From positions 1 to 19,551 of the forward strand of contig JAHJDQ010000055.1 of NCBI GenBank assembly GCA_018812355.1: a stretch of 19,551 nucleotides of DNA. The letters are read 5' to 3'. This DNA comes from Nanobdellota archaeon (GTDB taxonomy: Archaea; Nanobdellota; Nanobdellia; Woesearchaeales; GW2011-AR9). Made by a program: the position numbers and the translations under genes. This document shows, in pieces, positions 1-5,572 of the stretch (positions are counted from its first letter, which is position 1; every line of letters begins with the position of its first letter). The notes below the pieces were generated by a model. That model searched no databases. It saw only the letters and a list, made by a program, of their open reading frames with translations, and was not told where the DNA came from.

Positions 1-436
1 CAGAAGTCAACATGCAACCATCTTTAAACAAATCAAATCTATCCCCAGTCCAATATGATTTATCGTCTGTATTTAACAATCTCTTTAAAATTTCCTCTTC
101 AAAAAATGAATCTCCTTCAATTAAAATTACCCCCTGTTCCAAATAATGCTTTACCAACCACAAAGAATACATGTTATTAGTCGTTGCATAATGATTACTT
201 TTGACATAATTAATTTTCATCCCACCATAATCCTGACCAATTTTCTCTTTAATCTTCTCATCTAAATAACCAGTAACTAAAACTACTTCTTTAATTCCTT
301 GAGAAGCTAAATGATTTAATGTATTAATTAAAATTGGTGTACCATTAACCTCAACTAAACATTTAGGTACAGTATCTGTTAAAGGTTTTAATCTATGTCC
401 TAAACCAGCAACTAAAACAATTGCTGTATCTATCAA
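1..436 (-). CDS. LicC/PntC-like nucleotidyltransferase, 3' end beyond window
   Basis: Seen: the gene reads leftward from a TTG at 436 and leaves the window after 145 codons. The frame is closed by a TGA just upstream of the TTG, so this start is nearly forced, and AGGTGAT (442-448) is a good Shine-Dalgarno site 5 bases before it. The N-terminal Rossmann-like part has the sugar/choline nucleotidyltransferase signature G11-x-G13-x-R15 with PLT, then P24-K25, a metal-binding E107-G108-D109, and T86-N-N-M-Y-S91. Known: the TNN(I/M)YS motif marks LicC-type phosphocholine cytidylyltransferases and the N-terminal domain of PntC-type aminoethylphosphonate cytidylyltransferases. Inferred: it activates a small amino-alcohol phosphate or phosphonate with CTP for transfer by the phosphatidyltransferase at 2565-3386. 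A sugar-1-phosphate substrate is less likely but not excluded, because the substrate-binding C-terminal part is missing here. Confidence 0.85.
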   Translation of the reverse strand, partial: MIDTAIVLVAGLGHRLKPLTDTVPKCLVEVNGTPILINTLNHLASQGIKEVVLVTGYLDEKIKEKIGQDYGGMKINYVKSNHYATTNNMYSLWLVKHYLEQGVILIEGDSFFEEEILKRLLNTDDKSYWTGDRFDLFKDGCMLTS

Positions 437-475
437 AAAGCATCACCTACTTTTTGAGAGATACTAAAAATCTCT
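434..475 (-). promoter_or_regulatory. Two-hairpin leader with Shine-Dalgarno in a loop
   Basis: In the 5' leader of the nucleotidyltransferase mRNA two perfect inverted repeats follow each other without a spacer. The first is AGAGAT/ATCTCT (475-470 with 462-457, 7-base loop). The second is CAAAAAG/CTTTTTG (456-450 with 440-434). The 9-base loop of the second contains the Shine-Dalgarno AGGTGAT, and its right arm includes the TTG start codon. Folding would tie up the start codon while showing the SD, so this could be a translational switch. The transcription start is not certain: an A/T-rich box near 503-515 would give a transcript with both hairpins, while a box near 490-499 would cut into the first. 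Confidence 0.5.
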
Positions 476-569
476 GATTTTTTTGTATTAATTTTATTAC
501 TTGCACAATTTATTTCACTCATTTTTTAACACCCATACTAATAAATCAATAATTAATAGTAATACAATA

Positions 570-1505
570 TTAACCTAATAATTCCCTTAATCGTTCATAA
601 TCTTTATTGTAAGCAAACCGATAGTACGTACCATCTAAACCTGTTTTATTATCACAAGATTTAACATTAAAATGGTCCAAAGGCTTTTCTGATTTAACCA
701 TCACAAAATTAGCTTTGGTCGGAAATACTTGCAGGTACGGAACACTTTTAAGCAATTCCACCATCTTTCTTGTCCCCTCAATAATCTTGATCCGCGAATC
801 TTCATATTCATGCCGATGTTCGATGATTTGATCAATTAAAAACTCAGCCACAGAATTAATATTCCAAATTGGAAACCGACTAACCATACTCTTAATCAGC
901 TCTTCATCTTCTGAAGCAATATATCCTAATCTGATCCCACAAATCCCATAATTTTTTCCGAGACTTTTAAACAAAACAATATTCTTTCCTTTAGGCAATT
1001 CTGGAATTACTTCATCCACAAAATCAATAAAACTGACGTCAATCGCAAACCGCACCTCTGGAAACTCAGCAGCTAATAACTCAATATCTTCTCGATAATG
1101 CCCTGTAGGATTATTGGGATTACAAAAACAAACCGTATCTACTTGATTCTCTCTAATCGCTATTCTAACCTCATCTGTTGAAGCATCATAATTTATAGGA
1201 ACATGGTCAGTTATTTCCCACTCATTAAAATTAGGCACCGCCACTAAACATTTTTTTGTATACTGTTGTAAAAACACCCTAATTGCTTCGCAACTACCAT
1301 TAACCGCAATTAACGGTAAATCAATCCCTTCCAATTTTTTAATCTTCTCAGCAATCACTTTTTGATAAGAAGAATAATACCTAATTAAGTGTGGTAGATT
1401 CTCACTTAACTCTGCAAACATTTCCGCAGTCGGAAAATATGGATTGATCATAAAATAGAAATTATCAGCATCGTCAGCCATGTGTGTTTTCAGTTGTTCT
1501 TGCAT
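570..1505 (-). CDS. PLP-dependent aminotransferase, PntC C-terminal-domain type
   Basis: Fold-type I class I/II (HisC/CobD-like) aminotransferase, 311 residues from the ATG at 1505. A GTG at 1511 gives two more residues, but the TATA box at 1527-1535 lies about 26 bases before 1505, so a leaderless ATG start fits best. Numbered from the GTG, visible motifs are NPNNPTG at 131-137, the pyridine-binding D158, the Schiff-base lysine K186 in GKNYG, and R194 in GIRLGY. Lengths of 310-370 are usual for the family. From memory, INPYFPT, the DxSFxDF stretch and IWNINSVAEF resemble the aminotransferase half of fused cytidylyltransferase-aminotransferase proteins (PntC of Treponema denticola). Here it is a separate gene upstream of the matching nucleotidyltransferase. 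Likely role: making or interconverting the amino compound that is activated next, such as aminoethylphosphonate. A CobD-like decarboxylase or HisC are alternatives. Confidence 0.82.
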   Translation of the reverse strand: MQEQLKTHMADDADNFYFMINPYFPTAEMFAELSENLPHLIRYYSSYQKVIAEKIKKLEGIDLPLIAVNGSCEAIRVFLQQYTKKCLVAVPNFNEWEITDHVPINYDASTDEVRIAIRENQVDTVCFCNPNNPTGHYREDIELLAAEFPEVRFAIDVSFIDFVDEVIPELPKGKNIVLFKSLGKNYGICGIRLGYIASEDEELIKSMVSRFPIWNINSVAEFLIDQIIEHRHEYEDSRIKIIEGTRKMVELLKSVPYLQVFPTKANFVMVKSEKPLDHFNVKSCDNKTGLDGTYYRFAYNKDYERLRELLG

Positions 1506-1526
1506 TCTCACAAATCTAAAAATACA

Positions 1527-1535
1527 TTATATAAA
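1527..1535 (-). promoter_or_regulatory. TATA box of the aminotransferase gene
   Basis: Minus-strand TTTATATAA, preceded by GG. Its centre is about 26 bases from the ATG at 1505, which predicts a leaderless transcript and favours that ATG over the GTG at 1511. Confidence 0.6.
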
Positions 1536-1581
1536 CCTTATTTATTTAAGTTCTATCTTAAAGTTTGTACTAATTTGATAT

Positions 1582-1698
1582 AGTTAGTGGGACCAGAGTG
1601 ATACTTCTTCTGCGCCTCGGTCATTATCGTATTCATCACAATCCTCGGCTTACAAATCGTTCCTAGTAAAGTCTACTCACTGAAGGGCACCACTAACT
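1582..1698. ncRNA. Candidate structured RNA of about 117 bases, unidentified
   Basis: Between the aminotransferase and the methyltransferase lies a stretch with 46 % G+C (53 of 115 bases counted from 1583 to 1697) in AT-rich surroundings. Its ends form a perfect 9-bp closing stem (1582-1590 with 1690-1698). Inside, on the plus strand, GTGAT (1598-1602) can pair with ATCAC (1635-1639) and AGTA (1665-1668) with TACT (1674-1677). CCTCGG occurs twice (1615-1620 and 1643-1648). Plus-strand TATA-like sequences lie at 1543-1552 and 1555-1564, and T5 follows at 1708-1712, so plus is slightly favoured. In AT-rich archaea a local GC rise with a closed stem often marks a functional RNA. I could not match it to 5S, tRNA, SRP, RNase P, C/D box RNA or a riboswitch I know. 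Confidence 0.5.
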
Positions 1699-1714
1699 TA
1701 ATATGCATTTTTAA

Positions 1715-2472
1715 TCAGCTTTTTTTCTGCAAAAGAGCTAAATAATAGTAATTCGGCAGAATCTGATCCAAAAATCCCATTAACCAGTAAGGAGTCTTCC
1801 GCCCGATGAGTAATTTCGTCCGCAGCACATTCATCATCGTTTTAGATTTAACAACTTTAAAATCAGAAAACAAGAAATTCAATTTTTCATCATCATAAGT
1901 AGAATGTTTTTCTTTTTTTCGTGTACTTCCACGAAATGTTTTATTTAAAAAATTAATAGTTGGGGAATCATAAAAATCAAAGAATAATATATACCCTCCA
2001 GGCTTAACTTTCCCACTAATCTCCACAGCAACTTTACTCAAATCAGCTAAGGGAATTGCATTAAACACATAATTACATAAAACCAAATCAAAAAATTCTT
2101 TTTCAAAAGGTAATTCATAAACATTTCCCTGGACATAATTTATTCCCGGATTCGTCTTCTTCGCTATTTTAATAAAATCCTCAGTAAAGTCTAAACCATA
2201 AACATCAGCAGAATCATGCTTTAGAGAAGCCAGTAAATTAGAAAATAAACCTAAATGACAACCAATATCAAGAATCTTTTTCCCACTAAACTCTACATTC
2301 CCATAACTCAACATCTTTAAAAATTCTTGGTAACGAACTAGATTAAAATAAATCCCATGATGACTGCGTAAAGAAAATCTATTACACCATTTTCACTGAA
2401 ATCATCTGGTTGCGGGCGCCAAGATGTAGTAGTATCATATTTTTCTCGTTGATTTTCTTTAGTTACTCTCAT
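1715..2472 (-). CDS. Class I SAM methyltransferase, frameshifted
   Basis: The conserved part (2314 to 1715) has motif I ILDIGCHLG and then DLVLCNYVF in the motif IV region, typical of a Rossmann-fold SAM methyltransferase. The N-terminus is in another frame: an ATG at 2472, 26-27 bases from a TATA box, starts MRVTKENQREKYDTTTSW and runs to a TAG at 2340-2338. Between the two, the -1 frame reads SLRSHHGIYFNLVRYQEFLK straight into the ATG at 2314, which is convincing coding sequence. Adding one T to the T4 run at 2377-2374 restores one reading frame of 252 residues, a normal length for this class. So this is a full-length gene with a one-base deletion, a homopolymer sequencing error, or a -1 shift site; if real, a protein starting at 2314 would lack the N-terminal lid. 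The acceptor is unknown. Neighbours suggest a glycan or amino head group. Confidence 0.82.
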
Positions 2473-2492
2473 TCTACTAAAATAAAGCTCCC

Positions 2493-2504
2493 AATTTATA
2501 AATT
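2493..2504 (-). promoter_or_regulatory. TATA box of the methyltransferase
   Basis: Perfect palindrome AATTTATAAATT with its centre 26-27 bases from the ATG at 2472. It supports 2472 as the true start and a leaderless message. Confidence 0.6.
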
Positions 2505-2533
2505 TTAACGAATAATAAACCAGTTACACAAAA

Positions 2534-2542
2534 CTTATTAAG
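2534..2542 (+). promoter_or_regulatory. TATA-like box of the phosphatidyltransferase
   Basis: CTTATTAAG with its centre 27 bases before the ATG at 2565. This favours that ATG over the TTG at 2559. Confidence 0.45.
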
Positions 2543-2564
2543 CATTTCTTATCAAAAATTGAAC

Positions 2565-3386
2565 ATGGTTGAATCAATCAAAGAATTGAGAAAAATATGT
2601 CAAAAAAGATCTTACTTATATGATAAAAAAAGGGAAGAAAATACCTCTAAACCAGTAGAAGAATATTTTTATGACCAATTTCTAAGATTAGTTTCAATTT
2701 ATATTACTAAACTATTCCTGTATACCTCGATCACTAGTAACCAAGTTACGATAATTTCTATGATTGTCGGAATATTTGCTGGAATTGCTTTTAGCTTTTC
2801 CCATCCATTTTATTGGATTGGCGGATTTTTATTACTGCAACTATTCCATTTTCTTGATGCTGTCGATGGCGAGATTGCCAGATATAGAAAAGAAGCCTCA
2901 CCCATTGGAAAATATTTTGATTTATTAGCTCATGGAGTAGTTATTGCCGCGTTTTACATCGGAATTACATTTGGAATTTATAAAGTTGTTAACAATCAAA
3001 TTATTTTTTTATTTGGTTTCATAGCTTTAACTTCTTTTTTGCTCGCTTCATTGTCAAATGCTATTAAGAGTTCATTATTATACCAGTATATTTTGTTAGA
3101 GAAAAAAACAGAATTATTAGAAAAAATCAAAACAACTTCAAAAAAAGTATATCCTTATTCCTTAAAATACGCAGTAAGAAGGATGTTGGGATTTGACGGG
3201 TTTGCTTTTATTGTTTTAATCTTCACTTTACTTGACCTAATTTTTCACCCAGGAATATTAACTATCTCCACTTATAAAATAATTATCAATTGGCGATTTT
3301 TATTTTTATTTTTATCAGCAATAATGGGCCCTTTTGTTTTTGTTAGAAGAATGCAGACAACAGCTAAACTGAAGAATAAGATTTAG
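2565..3386 (+). CDS. CDP-alcohol phosphatidyltransferase family protein
   Basis: Integral membrane enzyme that transfers a phospho-alcohol from a CDP-activated donor to a hydroxyl acceptor. Counting from the alternative TTG at 2559 (275 residues), the family signature is at D100-x2-D103-G104-x2-A107-R108-x8-G117-x3-D121-x3-H125. The last position is normally Asp, the proposed catalytic base, and is His here. Hydrophobic segments lie at about 62-82, 84-98, 124-142, 148-166, 214-232 and 246-262, after an amphipathic N-terminus. The ATG at 2565 fits the upstream TATA-like box. The gene diverges from the methyltransferase, and the nucleotidyltransferase at 1-436 could supply its CDP-linked donor. 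Archaetidylserine or archaetidylinositol-phosphate synthase would be the housekeeping alternatives, but the D-to-H change and the neighbours point to a specialised head-group transfer onto a lipid or glycan. Confidence 0.85.
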   Translation: MVESIKELRKICQKRSYLYDKKREENTSKPVEEYFYDQFLRLVSIYITKLFLYTSITSNQVTIISMIVGIFAGIAFSFSHPFYWIGGFLLLQLFHFLDAVDGEIARYRKEASPIGKYFDLLAHGVVIAAFYIGITFGIYKVVNNQIIFLFGFIALTSFLLASLSNAIKSSLLYQYILLEKKTELLEKIKTTSKKVYPYSLKYAVRRMLGFDGFAFIVLIFTLLDLIFHPGILTISTYKIIINWRFLFLFLSAIMGPFVFVRRMQTTAKLKNKI

Positions 3387-3393
3387 TGATTAA

Positions 3394-3735
3394 TTACTTC
3401 TCTGCTTCTAAAATCTTTTTTATCTCTTTCTTCAATTTCGGCAAATCGTCTTTAACAACATTCCATGCTTTATTCAAATCAACGCCGAAGTAATGATGAA
3501 TTAATTTATCTCTCATTCCAGCAATGTCATTCCAAGGAACTGAATGATATTTCTTCCTAAATGAAGCTGGCAGATTTTTAGTTGCTTCTCCAATAATTTC
3601 TATTTTTCTAAAGATAGCATCCTGCATCATCCCATTTTTAAGAAATTTATCTTTCGTTTTATTTTTGGTATAATTTTCTACATCCTCTATAAAATCTCTA
3701 ATATGCTTAATAAAAATTAAGGGGTCTTTTTTCAA
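3394..3735 (-). CDS. hepT: HepT-like HEPN toxin ribonuclease (DUF86)
   Basis: Small helical HEPN-domain protein of 113 residues, the usual size. It has the R75-x4-H80-x-Y82 motif (RDKLIHHY), which is the RNase active site; in studied HepT proteins the Tyr is the residue blocked by AMPylation. The gene overlaps the antitoxin gene by 4 bases (ATGA), so translation is probably coupled. Known: HepT cleaves RNA and is silenced by its partner MntA. Inferred: this is an intact toxin-antitoxin unit inside the glycan locus, possibly a plasmid- or island-stabilising element. It ends 7 bases from the convergent phosphatidyltransferase gene, so the two operons share one termination region. Confidence 0.9.
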   Translation of the reverse strand: MKKDPLIFIKHIRDFIEDVENYTKNKTKDKFLKNGMMQDAIFRKIEIIGEATKNLPASFRKKYHSVPWNDIAGMRDKLIHHYFGVDLNKAWNVVKDDLPKLKKEIKKILEAEK

Positions 3736-4025
3736 ATTATTCTTACCTCTTCTCTCAAAATCTGTTCTTTAAGGTAAGGACTAATAGCTTGATATGTTAA
3801 CAAATCAACTTTTTTTCCTAAAACTTCCTTTAGCTCCCTCTCCAACCTGACCACGTCCAATAAACTTTTTCTACCTTTTAGTTTCACCAACAAATCTACA
3901 TCACTTTTTTTCTTCTGTTCTCCTCTAGCATAACTGCCAAATATTCCTGCTCTCACTACGCCGTTCTTCTTTAATATTGGTATAGCCATTTTAGCAATTT
4001 GCTTCAGTTTTTGAGACTTTATCAT
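3732..4025 (-). CDS. mntA: MntA-like minimal nucleotidyltransferase antitoxin
   Basis: A 97-residue MNT-family protein with G30-S31-x10-D42-V-D44 and a third acidic residue D74, the complete metal-binding set of an active polymerase-beta-fold nucleotidyltransferase. Known: MntA antitoxins transfer AMP from ATP to the conserved Tyr of HepT and so switch off its RNase activity. It is the first gene of the pair and overlaps hepT by 4 bases, the standard arrangement. The ATG at 4025 is 27-28 bases from a TATA box (4049-4056), so the message is probably leaderless. All catalytic residues are present, which argues against a decayed remnant. Confidence 0.9.
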   Translation of the reverse strand: MIKSQKLKQIAKMAIPILKKNGVVRAGIFGSYARGEQKKKSDVDLLVKLKGRKSLLDVVRLERELKEVLGKKVDLLTYQAISPYLKEQILREEVRII

Positions 4026-4048
4026 TCCCTTAAAAGAAAATAACCAAA

Positions 4049-4056
4049 TATTTAAA
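4049..4056 (-). promoter_or_regulatory. TATA box of the mntA-hepT operon
   Basis: Minus-strand TTTAAATA, centre 27-28 bases from the mntA ATG at 4025. Confidence 0.6.
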
Positions 4057-4082
4057 ATTATCTATCATAAAGCCCGCTTATT

Positions 4083-5567
4083 TTAATTCAACACTCTTTT
4101 CACAATCATTTTTAAGTGTTCTAGATTTATTATTTTTAGTGTAAAAATAAGGTAAATGTAGACGATAATGGATATCCCGATGCTAATAAATATTTCTAAG
4201 ATTGGATTAATTATCAAAATGTTTTGGATAAAGTAAATTAAAAAACCAAAAATCAAAGTAATTCCTAATAATTTCAGCCAATTTAACCAAGGAGATTTTA
4301 GTTTGATCTGTTTAACAAGCCAATAAGTTGATAAAAATAGAGCTAAAAGATAACTAAATGTAGTCGCGATAGCCGCACCAGTTATATTGAATAGAGGAAT
4401 TAAAATAATGTTAAGAATTAAATTCACTAAACCTGATAATAAAATGATTTGGGTGACAACAAAAGGCTTTCCGATACCGCTAATGGCAGAATGATTAATT
4501 GCTGCAATAATATATCCTAAAACTCCAATTAATAAAATTCTGAAAGGGAAAACTCCTGAAACATATTCAGCTCCAAATAAGACCGTAATAAAAAAATCTG
4601 CATAAACAAAAACAGAAATAATCATCGGTATCACAAACACAAAAGAATAATTATAAATTAAATTCATTCCTGCAGAAATTCTTTTTAAATCTTTTTTTTC
4701 ATCCAATTCAGAAATCATTGGAAAGAGAATCATCGTAATGGCACGGGAAAAAAATAAAAAAAGCAATGCAGTAGGAAGAATAGCAGTGTATACACCAACC
4801 TCTTTAAGGGAGACTAAAGCAGTTAATAGTAAAACATCGAAATGAGAGATGACTTTCCCTCCAACGCCGGTGAAGATTACCGGAAGACCAAAGCTAAAGA
4901 GTAGTTTTGTTGTTTTCCAGAAATCTTTGATGGTATATTTTAAAATGAATAAATATTTTAATAAACCCAAACTGATAATAAATAAGGTAAAAACTAGTGC
5001 AATAATAAATCCAAAAACTGGCGCCATAATGCCTAAATCAAATTGAAATAACACTAAAGAAAATAGTAGTGCAAAACCTAATCTTAATGGTTCAGATAAA
5101 GTATACCACTTAACATCTTGAAAACCAATTAAAATACTATGAATATGGTTAACGATTAGAGAAAGAAAGATATATAGGGATAAATTAATCAAGATGAAGT
5201 AGGATATTGATGATTTAAAATAGTAAATGGAAAGGAAGCGGGCACTAAAAATGAAAAAACAAATTAACAAAGTAGAGGAGATTAGTTTAAACATAAAGGA
5301 AGAGATGATTAAAGTTTTAATTTTTGAATAATCTTTCTTTCCATAATATTCAGCAATATATTTTGTTAGAGCAGAATTAAGGCCGATCTCTCTAAAAATT
5401 AACAGAAACATCATAAATGTGAAAATAGCCCAGAAAAGACCATAATCAGAAAGACTAAGATTCCTGGCTAAAAAAATACGAAAAAGGTAAGCCAGAAAGG
5501 AAGCTAAACCAACCATAATAGAAACATAACCTGCTCCCTTGATCGCTTTTTTAGTATAATTAATCAT
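4083..5567 (-). CDS. Wzx-type polysaccharide flippase (MOP/PST superfamily)
   Basis: Polytopic membrane protein of 494 residues with roughly 12-14 hydrophobic segments from about residue 10 to 490, the normal size and layout of a lipid-linked oligosaccharide flippase. It starts INYTKKAIKGAGYVSIMVGLA, typical of Polysacc_synt proteins, with a cytoplasmic basic N-terminus before TM1. Known: the family moves undecaprenyl- or dolichyl-linked oligosaccharides across the cytoplasmic membrane. The gene follows the GT-C gene by only 5 bases on the same strand, with no promoter between, so the two are probably co-transcribed. That pairing suggests flipping and then use of the same lipid-linked glycan on the outer face. 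Substrate unknown. Confidence 0.9.
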   Translation of the reverse strand: MINYTKKAIKGAGYVSIMVGLASFLAYLFRIFLARNLSLSDYGLFWAIFTFMMFLLIFREIGLNSALTKYIAEYYGKKDYSKIKTLIISSFMFKLISSTLLICFFIFSARFLSIYYFKSSISYFILINLSLYIFLSLIVNHIHSILIGFQDVKWYTLSEPLRLGFALLFSLVLFQFDLGIMAPVFGFIIALVFTLFIISLGLLKYLFILKYTIKDFWKTTKLLFSFGLPVIFTGVGGKVISHFDVLLLTALVSLKEVGVYTAILPTALLFLFFSRAITMILFPMISELDEKKDLKRISAGMNLIYNYSFVFVIPMIISVFVYADFFITVLFGAEYVSGVFPFRILLIGVLGYIIAAINHSAISGIGKPFVVTQIILLSGLVNLILNIILIPLFNITGAAIATTFSYLLALFLSTYWLVKQIKLKSPWLNWLKLLGITLIFGFLIYFIQNILIINPILEIFISIGISIIVYIYLIFTLKIINLEHLKMIVKRVLN

Positions 5568-5572
5568 CTTAA

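Noticed and set aside
456..484. Rho-independent-type terminator on the plus strand (hairpin plus T7)
   Set aside because: No plus-strand gene lies upstream; the same inverted repeat makes better sense in the minus-strand leader of the nucleotidyltransferase.
1582..1698. 5S rRNA
   Set aside because: Length and closing helix fit, but on neither strand did I find the conserved loop B/C sequences (CCGAAC...GAAGUUAAGC) or a credible helix IV/V; the unknown-RNA call was kept.
1582..1698. tRNA, SRP, RNase P, C/D box RNA, fluoride or TPP riboswitch, hammerhead
   Set aside because: The key motifs of each (T-loop, SRP domain IV, GAGGAAAGUCC, paired C and D boxes, riboswitch cores, CUGAUGA with GAAA) are absent. 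A GTGATGA on the minus strand lacks a matching D box.
2338..2472. Separate 44-residue small protein
   Set aside because: Its frame continues into the methyltransferase after a single-base shift, and the sequence matches the expected N-terminal part of such an enzyme.
4849..5046. Plus-strand open frame inside the flippase gene
   Set aside because: It is antisense to a well-conserved membrane protein and its translation shows no domain, only low-complexity basic sequence.
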